A stretch of DNA of 6,197 nucleotides from Alphaproteobacteria bacterium MarineAlpha10_Bin3 (lineage in GTDB: Bacteria; Pseudomonadota; Alphaproteobacteria; UBA8366; GCA-2717185), in NCBI GenBank assembly GCA_002937525.1, contig PTKA01000096.1, forward strand, positions 1-6,197, in the 5' to 3' direction. Below the pieces are notes generated by a model. That model was not told the DNA's origin and made no database searches. It saw only the letters and a program-made list of their open reading frames with translations. This document shows, piece after piece, positions 1-6,131 of this stretch. The translations under genes and the position numbers were made by a program. The stretch's first letter is position 1. Each line of letters begins with the position of its first letter.

Positions 1-2
1 CC

Positions 3-689
3 CGCCTGCTTGGCGCGGCAATGGTGCCGCCACACAATGTCGAAGCCGCCGTCGCCGAAACCAAACGGATGGCAACCGAAAATGACTTCAAGGCGATCTT
101 CATGCGGCCCAATCCGGTCGGCGGACGCAACTGGTCGGACCCGCATTACGATCCGCTATGGGCGCAAGCGCAGGCCCAGGGCATAGCCGTCTGTTTTCAC
201 GAAGGCGGCGACGTGGATCTGCCGCAAACCGGCGACCGGTTTCCCAACTCGATGATGAGCCACACCTGCACCCACCCCATGGCGATGATGCTGGCGGCGG
301 TCGATATGATCGGCGGCGGCGTTTGCCAGCGCTTTCCCGACCTTCGGATCGGCTTTCTTGAAGGTAATTGTTCCTGGGCGCCGTTCTTGTTCTGGCGTCT
401 CGACGAACATCACGAATGGCGCCATGAATGGGAAGGCAAGGAGCTGAAACTGAAACCAAGCGAATATTTCAGACGCCAGTGTTTCCTGTCGATCGAATGC
501 GACGAGACGCCGGCAAAATACGCCGTGGAGACGTTTGGCGGCGGCAATATCGTGTTTTCGACCGACTATCCGCATGCTGATTCCAAATATCCCGAATCCG
601 TCAACCGCTTCTTCGAACTGCCCCTGGACCAGGACGCGCAGCGCAAGATCATGTGGGACAACTGCGCCCAACTCTACGGCATCGCCTAG
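3..689 (+). CDS. Amidohydrolase family protein (PF04909, COG2159-like), 5' end outside window
   Basis: The reading frame is already open at the left edge, reading R-L-L-G-A-A before the first internal Met at 21, so the true start lies upstream and at least 228 C-terminal residues are visible. The protein belongs to the metal-dependent amidohydrolase TIM-barrel family that includes ACMSD-type decarboxylases and related hydrolases. Counting from Met 21, visible family features are R-P-N-P-V-G-G-R (29-36), F-H-E-G (59-62, likely metal or active-site His), H-T-C-T-H-P (81-86), R-F-P-D-L-R followed by F-L-E-G and C-S-W (104-119), W-R-L-D-E-H (125-130) and S-T-D-Y-P-H (180-185), whose Asp182 matches the conserved catalytic Asp near the end of the barrel. 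It ends at TAG, six bases before the next gene, so it is probably the upstream member of an operon. Substrate is unknown; it could be a decarboxylase, hydratase or hydrolase. The family call is firm, the reaction is not. Confidence 0.9.
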   Translation, partial: RLLGAAMVPPHNVEAAVAETKRMATENDFKAIFMRPNPVGGRNWSDPHYDPLWAQAQAQGIAVCFHEGGDVDLPQTGDRFPNSMMSHTCTHPMAMMLAAVDMIGGGVCQRFPDLRIGFLEGNCSWAPFLFWRLDEHHEWRHEWEGKELKLKPSEYFRRQCFLSIECDETPAKYAVETFGGGNIVFSTDYPHADSKYPESVNRFFELPLDQDAQRKIMWDNCAQLYGIA

Positions 690-695
690 CCAGGC

Positions 696-1739
696 ATGTC
701 GACGACCGATGCGTGGCTCGCCCTGACAACCGAAGAAACCCTGGAACCGGACCTGCCGATCTGCGATCCGCATCATCATTTCTGGGACACCGGCATTGAT
801 CCCGGCGCCGCCTTCCGCACCGAACAGGTGGCGCCGCGCTATCTGCTGGATGAGCTGCTGGCCGATATCAACAGCGGCCATAATATCCGCTCGACCGTCT
901 TTATCGAATGCGCGTCGATGTACCGGGCCAAGGGGCCGCGCGCCATGAAACCGGTCGGCGAGACCGAATTCGTCAACGGCATCGCAGCGATGAGCGCGTC
1001 GGGGCAATATGGCGACACGTTGGTTGCGGCGGCGATTGTCGGATTTGCCGATCTGTGCCTCGGGGCGGCGGTGGAAAAGGTGCTGAACGCGCATATCGCC
1101 GCCGGCGGCGGGCGGTTCCGGGGCATCCGCCATGCCGGCGGCTGGAACGCGAGCGACCGGATTCGAAATTCGCACACCAATCCAAACGAGGGCATGTTCG
1201 CCGACGCGGCCTTTCGCGCCGGGTTCGCGAAGCTAGCGCCGCTGGGGCTGAGCTTCGAGGGCTGGTGCTACCACACGCAAATTCCAGAGGTAACCGACCT
1301 TGCGCGCGCCTTTCCGGACACGACCATAATCCTCGATCATTTCCTGGGGCCACTTGGGATCGGCCCCTATGCCGGCAAACAGACCGAATATATCGCCCAG
1401 TGGAAAGCCGACATGCGCGAAATCGCCCAATGTCCGAACGTCCACGCCAAGCTTGGCGGCATCAATATGAAGGTCAACGGCTATCGCTGGCACGAAAATC
1501 CCAGGCCGCCGAGCAGCCAGGAACTGTGCGACGCGACCAGGATTTATTACGACCATTGCATCGAACAGTTCGGACCGGACCGCTGCCTGTTCGAATCGAA
1601 TTTCCCGGTCGATAAGGTGTCCCTTAGCTATAATGTGTTGTGGAATACCTTCAAGTGCATCGCCATGGGCGGTTCGGACGCAGAGAAAGCGGCGATGTTC
1701 CACGATACCGCGGCGCGGATTTACCGGATCGACTATTAG
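696..1739 (+). CDS. Amidohydrolase / TIM-barrel metal-dependent hydrolase (COG3618-like)
   Basis: This 347-residue protein has the usual length for predicted TIM-barrel metal hydrolases of the PF04909 clan. The N-terminal metal motif is I-C-D-P-H-H-H-F-W-D at 22-31. Further likely active-site positions are R-H-A-G-G-W (145-150), C-Y-H-T-Q (191-195), I-L-D-H-F (212-216) and the C-terminal F-E-S-N-F-P-V-D (299-306). In this subgroup S-N-F-P stands where relatives have S-D-W-P. The ATG at 696 follows the previous stop by only six bases, with just a weak purine-containing stretch before it, so translation is probably coupled. It is not a duplicate of the upstream amidohydrolase: the motifs differ throughout. 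Known relatives include lactonases and hydrolases acting on cyclic dicarboxylates or sugar lactones, so lactone or ring hydrolysis is a reasonable guess. The substrate cannot be identified from sequence alone. Confidence 0.9.
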   Translation: MSTTDAWLALTTEETLEPDLPICDPHHHFWDTGIDPGAAFRTEQVAPRYLLDELLADINSGHNIRSTVFIECASMYRAKGPRAMKPVGETEFVNGIAAMSASGQYGDTLVAAAIVGFADLCLGAAVEKVLNAHIAAGGGRFRGIRHAGGWNASDRIRNSHTNPNEGMFADAAFRAGFAKLAPLGLSFEGWCYHTQIPEVTDLARAFPDTTIILDHFLGPLGIGPYAGKQTEYIAQWKADMREIAQCPNVHAKLGGINMKVNGYRWHENPRPPSSQELCDATRIYYDHCIEQFGPDRCLFESNFPVDKVSLSYNVLWNTFKCIAMGGSDAEKAAMFHDTAARIYRIDY

Positions 1740-1755
1740 CGGGTCGGCTTTGGCC

Positions 1756-3381
1756 ATGGAGTGGTACGCAAAACGAAAATTCGGCGATCTGGCGGACGAT
1801 GCGGCGGCGCGGTTCGGCGCGTGCGAAGCCCTGGTGTTCGAGCGCGAACGATACAGTTTCGCCGAATTGGCGCGCCATATCGACCAGACGGCCAAGGGAT
1901 TGATGGCGCAAGGGGTCGCGCCCGGCGACCATGTCGCGCTGTGGCTGAATAATTGTTCGCAATGGATGTTTATCAGCTTTGCCCTGGCCAAGATCGGCGC
2001 CGTGCAGGTGCCGATCAACACCCGCTTCAGGACCGCCGATCTCGATTACGTCCTGCGCCAATCCGACAGCACCATGCTGATCACCCATGATAGGTCGGGG
2101 CCGATCGACTATTTCGCCATGGTGCGCGAAATCGTAGCCCTGCCGGCGCCGGACAATGCCATTGCGGACCCGGACTTTCCCGCACTGCGCCGGCTGGTCA
2201 TCCTGGGTGACGCGCACTATGGCGGCGGCGTAACCTTTGACGAGGCGCTGCGTTCCGGCCAGTCGGTAAGCGACGCCGAACTGGCCGCGCGGGCGGCCGA
2301 AATCGATCCCGACGATCCGGTTTTCATCATGTACACGTCCGGCACCACCGGGTTTCCCAAAGGCGTCGTGCATAGTCACAAGCTGATCCGCAACATCGAG
2401 GAACGCGGCTTCCGCATGGCGATCACGCAAAACGATACCATCTTGAACTACCTGCCGTTGTTTCATGCGTTCGGCTATTCCGAAGGGGCGCTGATGTCGG
2501 TGATTACCGGCGCCAGGCAGGTGCTGACGCAAAGTTTCGATCCCGATGAAAGCCTCGATCTGGTGGCCCGCGAAAAAGTCACCGTGATGCACGGGTTCGA
2601 AGCCCATATGAAGGCGCTGAGCGAAGCCCAGGAGGAAACCCCGCGCGATATCGCCAGCTTGCGGACCGGCGTTTTTGCCGCCGGGATGCACAGCGCCACG
2701 CCGATCTGCCGGCGCGGCGCCAGGGTGCTGGCGCCGCTCAAATCGATTTCGGGATTCGGCATGACCGAAACCTGGATCGGGGTCGGGCTTTGTTCGCTCG
2801 ATGACGACGAAACATCGCGGTGCGAATCGTCGGGCAGCGTCGGCCTGGGCTACGAGGTGCGGATCGTCGATCTGGAAACCGGCGCGGATCAACCGCCCGA
2901 ATTGCCAGGCGAACTTCTGGTCAAGGGCTCCTCGATGATGCTCGGCTATTACAAGAAGCCGGACGAGACCGCCGCGTCCTACGACGCCGACGGCTGGTTT
3001 CACACCGGCGATCTGGCGCAATGGCTGGACAATGGCGGCTTTCGTTTCCTTGGACGCCATAAGGACATGCTCAAGGTCGGCGGCGAAAACGTCGATCCGA
3101 TGGAAGTCGAGGGCCTGCTGCTGGGGCTGCCCGATATCCACCAGGTCGCGGTGGTCGGGTTCCCCGACGCGCGGCTGACCGAAATCCCCGTTGCCTTCGT
3201 GCAACCGGTTCCGGGCACCAGCCTTGGCGCCGACGCGGTCATCGAATTTTGCCAGGGCAAGGTGGCGAGCTTCAAGATCCCGCGCCATGTCTTGTTTATT
3301 GACGATTTTCCGATGACCGCCTCGGGCAAGATACGCAAGGTTGCGTTGCGCGCCGATGCAAAACGACTGTTAAACTTTTGA
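1756..3381 (+). CDS. Acyl-CoA synthetase (AMP-forming, ANL superfamily)
   Basis: This cytosolic enzyme of 541 residues activates a carboxylic acid with ATP to an acyl-adenylate and then to an acyl-CoA. All core motifs are present: the P-loop Y-T-S-G-T-T-G-F-P-K-G (193-203), G-F-G-M-T-E-T (333-339), G-W-F-H-T-G-D-L (413-420), the hinge region G-R-H-K-D-M-L-K-V-G-G-E-N (433-445) and T-A-S-G-K-I-R-K (521-528), with catalytic Lys525. The protein is full length for the family. I chose ATG 1756 because homologous sequence begins there (M-E-W-Y-A-K-R-K-F-G-D-L); a longer frame back to 1633 would overlap the upstream gene. An in-frame TTG at 1750 is an alternative start. No strong Shine-Dalgarno is visible, and the 16-base gap suggests coupling to the amidohydrolase. 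The substrate may be a fatty, alicyclic or aromatic acid; the sequence does not decide. The last 12 bases overlap the convergent hydrolase gene. Confidence 0.95.
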   Translation: MEWYAKRKFGDLADDAAARFGACEALVFERERYSFAELARHIDQTAKGLMAQGVAPGDHVALWLNNCSQWMFISFALAKIGAVQVPINTRFRTADLDYVLRQSDSTMLITHDRSGPIDYFAMVREIVALPAPDNAIADPDFPALRRLVILGDAHYGGGVTFDEALRSGQSVSDAELAARAAEIDPDDPVFIMYTSGTTGFPKGVVHSHKLIRNIEERGFRMAITQNDTILNYLPLFHAFGYSEGALMSVITGARQVLTQSFDPDESLDLVAREKVTVMHGFEAHMKALSEAQEETPRDIASLRTGVFAAGMHSATPICRRGARVLAPLKSISGFGMTETWIGVGLCSLDDDETSRCESSGSVGLGYEVRIVDLETGADQPPELPGELLVKGSSMMLGYYKKPDETAASYDADGWFHTGDLAQWLDNGGFRFLGRHKDMLKVGGENVDPMEVEGLLLGLPDIHQVAVVGFPDARLTEIPVAFVQPVPGTSLGADAVIEFCQGKVASFKIPRHVLFIDDFPMTASGKIRKVALRADAKRLLNF

Positions 3382-4254
3382 CATTGCCGGCGCGGCGCGC
3401 TGGAGAAATTCGATCACCGATCCGGCGAATATATCGTTGCGGTCGCCGGCCACCATATGGGCCGCGTTCTCGACATTGACATATTCGGCCTGCGGGCATT
3501 GGGCAAGGAAACTCCGGGCGCCGGCCTCGCTCAAGACATCGGACAGCCCGCCCCGGACCAGCAAGGTCGGCAAGGTCAGATTGTCGGCGCAATCGCTCAA
3601 CCGGTCGCGAAAGCCGGTGTCGGTGCCCCAGTTGGCGCGGCGCGCCGGGTCCCAGTGCCAGTGATATTTGCCGTCCGCGCCAAGCCGGACATTTTTCGCC
3701 AGACCATCCAGATTGCGCGGCCGCTTGCGGTGCGGCTGGTAGTTGGAAATCGCCGCGGCGACTTCCTCCAGCGTGTCGAAACCGTCTGGGTTCTGGTCCA
3801 TGAATTCCTGGATTTTCCGGCGGCCTTCCGCTTCGATACGCGGCGCCATATCGACCAGAACCAGGGCCGCGGCGTCGATTTTACCCTCGCCGATGGCGAC
3901 CAGAGAGACGCCGCCGCCCATCGACGCGCCGACCAGTATCGGTTTGCCGCTCCCCATCGCGGCAGCGACGCAACGCAGATCCTCGACCATGAAGTCCGCA
4001 CCGTAACACTCCGCCGCCGCCCAGTCGGAATCGCCGTGGCCCCGCGCGTCGAAAGCGACGGCGTGATAGCCCGATGCGCCCAGCGCTTCCCCCGCCCCCT
4101 TCCAGGCGTGGCGGGTCTGCCCGCCGCCATGCAACAGGATCACCAGCTGGCCGCCTGCATCGCCCCAGCTATCGCCGGCAATGGTCACGCCGCCGGCCCC
4201 TTGCCATTTGTGGTCCGGAACCGGCGTTCCGGGCAATCGCTCGCCTGCGCTCAT
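3370..4254 (-). CDS. Alpha/beta hydrolase
   Basis: This 294-residue alpha/beta-hydrolase-fold protein has no signal peptide or membrane segment, so it is probably cytosolic. In order: the oxyanion-hole motif L-H-G-G-G-Q (41-46), the F-D-A-R-G-H-G-D-S strand-loop (68-76), the nucleophile elbow V-G-A-S-M-G-G-G (108-115) with Ser111, the acid on G-G-L-S-D (235-239) with likely Asp239, and the catalytic His266 in N-A-A-H-M. The triad is therefore complete. A helical cap-like insertion spans roughly 140-220. Such enzymes hydrolyse esters, lactones, C-C bonds or epoxides, and some act as cofactor-free haloperoxidase-like proteins; the substrate is not readable here. A purine-rich A-A-G-G-G-A lies about 10 bases before the ATG. 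The gene starts 32 bases after the LLM oxidoreductase stop on the same strand, suggesting co-transcription. Its stop overlaps the acyl-CoA synthetase stop region from the other strand. Confidence 0.92.
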   Translation of the reverse strand: MSAGERLPGTPVPDHKWQGAGGVTIAGDSWGDAGGQLVILLHGGGQTRHAWKGAGEALGASGYHAVAFDARGHGDSDWAAAECYGADFMVEDLRCVAAAMGSGKPILVGASMGGGVSLVAIGEGKIDAAALVLVDMAPRIEAEGRRKIQEFMDQNPDGFDTLEEVAAAISNYQPHRKRPRNLDGLAKNVRLGADGKYHWHWDPARRANWGTDTGFRDRLSDCADNLTLPTLLVRGGLSDVLSEAGARSFLAQCPQAEYVNVENAAHMVAGDRNDIFAGSVIEFLQRAAPAMSKV

Positions 4255-4286
4255 CCCTCAAAATTCCCTTATACTGGAAGCAGGCG

Positions 4287-5309
4287 TTAAGCCGCGCGCC
4301 GGAAATCGGCGGTGAAATCGGCCCAGCGCGCGACCGGGTCGCCCGACGGCACCGGGTAATACAGCGCCACCCGCTGCAACAGACCGTCATAGCGTTGGCG
4401 CAGCAGGGCCGGCAGATCGGCTTGCCGGGCCGAGACGGTGACCGCATCCATCAGGGAATCCGGCACCAAAGCCGGCATCGCCGCGAGTTCGCCCTGACGC
4501 ATGAGCTGGCTGAGTTTCGGGCCAAGCTCTTCCAGGCCGTGATAGCCAAGCAAGGCGCGATAACTGGGCGTGGAGGCGTAGAACGCAACCTGGGCGCGGA
4601 TTGTTTCTTCGGATTTTTGGCGTTCGGCCGCCGTATCGCCCACGATCGCAAAGACCGATGCGTGCAGCGAAAGATCGTCCACTTTCATGCCCCGGCTTTT
4701 GGCCCCGGCATCGATGGCGGGGCGCACGATGTCGCGCAGATAGCCCGTCGAATGCATCGGATGGACATGAACCCCGTCCGCCACTTCGCCGGCGGCGCGG
4801 CACATCCGCTCATTGACGCCGGCAAGATAGACCGGGATTTTGGGGTGCGATATCGGCCCTGGATTGAACGCCTCGTTGATCAAAGTGAACTGATAATACG
4901 GCCCCTTGTAGCGGGGTCTCTCATTGGTCTGATAACACTCCCAGATCGCGTGCAGACAGCGGATATAATCGGTGATGCGGGCGGCGGGATGCTCGAAGGT
5001 GCTGGAAAATCGCCGCTCGACATGGGCGCGCACCTGGGTCCCCAGCCCGAGATGAAACCGCCCGCCGCTGACATCCTGCAGATCCCAGGCGACCAGCGCC
5101 ATGGCGAACGGGCTGCGGCCAAAAGCGACCGAAATATTGGTGCCGAATTCCAGCCGCTCGGTGGCCCTGGCGACCGCCAGCAGGGGCAAAAACGGATCGT
5201 GCGAGGCTTCGAAGGTCCACACGGCGTCGAACCCGCTTTGTTCGAGCTTGCGCGCCTGTTCTTCCACATCGGCCAGGCCAATCGTACCGAGTTCGGCGTC
5301 GATCTTCAT
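4287..5309 (-). CDS. LLM class flavin/F420-dependent oxidoreductase (TIGR03617-like)
   Basis: This 340-residue protein is of the bacterial luciferase-like monooxygenase superfamily, a TIM barrel that binds FMN or coenzyme F420. Visible signatures are G-F-D-A-V-W-T-F-E-A-S-H-D-P-F (26-40), R-L-E-F-G-T-N-I (52-59), S-G-G-R-F-H-L-G-L-G-T-Q (81-92) followed by a V-E-R-R-F stretch, and P-V-Y-L-A-G-V-N (159-166). A conserved C-terminal segment, P-A-L-V-P-D-S-L-M-D-A (279-289), is also present. The pattern resembles the group founded on Mycobacterium MSMEG_2256, annotated as F420-dependent. In a proteobacterial setting the cofactor could equally be FMN. The ATG at 5309 gives a normal N-terminus (M-K-I-D-A-E-L-G); only a weak G-A-A-A-G-A precedes it. 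It is probably the first gene of a pair with the alpha/beta hydrolase. A role in oxidising or reducing a cyclic intermediate that the hydrolase then opens is inference only. Confidence 0.92.
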   Translation of the reverse strand: MKIDAELGTIGLADVEEQARKLEQSGFDAVWTFEASHDPFLPLLAVARATERLEFGTNISVAFGRSPFAMALVAWDLQDVSGGRFHLGLGTQVRAHVERRFSSTFEHPAARITDYIRCLHAIWECYQTNERPRYKGPYYQFTLINEAFNPGPISHPKIPVYLAGVNERMCRAAGEVADGVHVHPMHSTGYLRDIVRPAIDAGAKSRGMKVDDLSLHASVFAIVGDTAAERQKSEETIRAQVAFYASTPSYRALLGYHGLEELGPKLSQLMRQGELAAMPALVPDSLMDAVTVSARQADLPALLRQRYDGLLQRVALYYPVPSGDPVARWADFTADFRRAA

Positions 5310-5344
5310 ATTTGGGTCTTTCGGTTGGGCTCCCAGTCCGTGCG

Positions 5345-5372
5345 ATAGTAGTCACGGGCAAGCCCATGGCAA
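5345..5372 (-). promoter_or_regulatory. Candidate sigma-70-type promoter for the LLM oxidoreductase gene
   Basis: Read on the - strand, TTGCCA (one mismatch to TTGACA) is followed after 16 bases by TACTAT (four of six matches to TATAAT). The -10 box lies about 36 bases upstream of the oxidoreductase ATG. The position is sensible for a transcription unit running into the oxidoreductase and hydrolase genes, but the -10 match is moderate and no operator is evident. The rest of the 164-base gap (5310-5473) holds no gene I can support and no hairpin with a T-run that would act as a terminator for the DUF1330 gene, so read-through from DUF1330 is also possible. Confidence 0.3.
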
Positions 5373-5473
5373 GCGGACAGAGGCGAAGCGCCCGGCCAAA
5401 ATGACCAGGCAATCCAATTCCTTGGAATCGAATTGAGCTTCAGCAGCCCTGTTATTCGCCAAATTTTCCGATT

Positions 5474-5764
5474 TCAAGCGCCATCGACCAGCATGGCTTC
5501 CAAGCTCGATCCCGATTGTCTCAGTTCGATGAACGGGGCGAATTCCGCTGAGTTCCAGAACGCGGCAGCGGCCTTTCGGTTTTCGAATTCCAGAACGAAA
5601 ACCGCATCGGGCAAGGCCTGCGATCCTTCAAGAACCGACGGATCGCCACCGCGCACAACGAACTTGCCGCCAAACCGTTCGATCAAACCGGGGACTTGCG
5701 CAAAATATGCCTCCATCCAGTCCCGGTTATGAATTTTCATGCAACCGATTACGAAGGCGGCCAT
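5474..5764 (-). CDS. DUF1330 domain-containing protein
   Basis: This is a 96-residue protein that fills the whole DUF1330 (PF07045) domain, a small alpha+beta fold of the dimeric ferredoxin-like barrel type. The characteristic pattern is visible: an N-terminal beta strand M-A-A-F-V-I-G, then Y-F-A-Q-V-P-G-L-I-E-R-F-G-G-K-F-V-V-R-G-G (20-40), V-L-E-G (44-47), a V-L-E-F strand (57-60), the A-A-A-F-W-N-S-A-E-F-A-P-F-I-E-L-R segment (66-82) and a closing strand near M-L-V-D-G. The start at 5764 is supported by an AAGGAG six bases upstream and by the family's N-terminus. The frame stays open to 6082, but that extension does not look coding and has no family match. An ATG at 5785 would add seven residues and bypass the good ribosome site. 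Family function is not established. It lies upstream of, and co-directional with, the oxidoreductase. Confidence 0.9.
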   Translation of the reverse strand: MAAFVIGCMKIHNRDWMEAYFAQVPGLIERFGGKFVVRGGDPSVLEGSQALPDAVFVLEFENRKAAAAFWNSAEFAPFIELRQSGSSLEAMLVDGA

Positions 5765-5770
5765 GGCGCG

Positions 5771-5776
5771 CTCCTT
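5771..5776 (-). promoter_or_regulatory. Ribosome binding site deciding the DUF1330 start
   Basis: On the - strand this reads AAGGAG, six bases before the ATG at 5764. It is the clearest Shine-Dalgarno on the - strand and is the reason to prefer 5764 over the ATG at 5785 or the much longer open frame. Confidence 0.8.
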
Positions 5777-5920
5777 AAATGACATTGTTACCGCCAATAG
5801 GATACCACGCGGTCTTCGGCGAACTGCTTCACAATCAATGGAATTGAGCGACAGTATAAGAAATATCGGGGCAATCGGTTCGCCGCTAGTCTGTACGCGC
5901 CGCGATATATTTGCGAAAAA

Positions 5921-5928
5921 AGGGAGGT
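5921..5928 (+). promoter_or_regulatory. Strong Shine-Dalgarno before a TTG start
   Basis: AGGGAGGT differs from the ideal AAGGAGGT at one position and sits with its GG five bases before TTG 5933. A near-perfect site this well spaced is unlikely to be chance and supports a real or formerly real translation start here, divergent from DUF1330. Confidence 0.55.
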
Positions 5929-5932
5929 CGCC

Positions 5933-6070
5933 TTGAAATACAGCCAGTTCTGTCCGATCGCATCTCACCGCTACAGTGACAAAATGGATGACGAGTCGCC
6001 CATTTGCCGCGTTGCCCGGCGCCCAAAGCGCGCCGGCATAACGGCGAATTTTGGAGGTATTACATCTTAA
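5933..6070 (+). pseudogene. Probable remnant of an HxlR-family transcriptional regulator (N-terminus only)
   Basis: From TTG 5933 the frame encodes L/M-K-Y-S-Q-F-C-P-I-A and then 35 unrelated residues to TAA at 6068-6070, 45 residues in all. The first ten match, from my knowledge of the family, the start typical of HxlR-type winged-helix regulators, where the Cys near position 7 can be a sensor residue. Intact members then carry a segment like G-E-R-W-T-L-L-I-x-R-E-L and continue for about 110-230 residues. I looked for that segment in all three + frames down to the right edge and do not find it, so this is not a single frameshift within the visible DNA. A deletion, insertion or rearrangement soon after codon 10 fits best. 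HxlR genes are often divergent from the genes they control, as here with DUF1330. The alternative is a genuine 45-residue small protein with a chance resemblance. The ten-residue match is short, so confidence is moderate. Confidence 0.4.
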
Positions 6071-6089
6071 ACAACTGTCCAATAATTTG

Positions 6090-6131
6090 GGACCGGTTCA
6101 AATGGGGGCCGGTCCGGCGGCGATTGCCGGA
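6090..6131. repeat. Two overlapping inverted repeats (alternative hairpins)
   Basis: GGACCGG (6090-6096) pairs exactly with CCGGTCC (6109-6115) across a 12-base loop. TCCGGC (6113-6118) pairs exactly with GCCGGA (6126-6131) across a 7-base loop. The two stems share bases 6113-6115, so they could not both form fully in one RNA. No T-run follows on either strand, so neither looks like an intrinsic terminator. In GC-rich DNA such short stems arise by chance fairly often; a regulatory role is unproven. Confidence 0.3.

Noticed and set aside
1633..1755. 41-codon N-terminal extension of the acyl-CoA synthetase
   Set aside because: It overlaps the well-supported amidohydrolase in another frame, and family similarity begins at the Met at 1756.
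1651..3288. 545-residue - strand open frame opposite the acyl-CoA synthetase
   Set aside because: It is antisense to a gene with all ANL motifs intact, and its translation is compositionally odd with no domain.
4074..5348. 424-residue + strand open frame
   Set aside because: It lies antisense to the clearly recognisable LLM oxidoreductase and hydrolase and has no family-like motifs; long antisense frames are common in GC-rich DNA.
5417..5428. ATTCC-TT-GGAAT inverted repeat downstream of DUF1330
   Set aside because: The stem is only five base pairs with a two-base loop and no T-run, so it does not support a terminator.
5739..5936. 65-residue + strand frame running from within DUF1330
   Set aside because: It has no ribosome site and no recognisable motif, and it starts antisense inside a real gene.
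5765..6082. Long N-terminal extension of the DUF1330 frame on the - strand
   Set aside because: The start at 5764 has a strong ribosome site and gives a full-length family protein; the extension looks non-coding.
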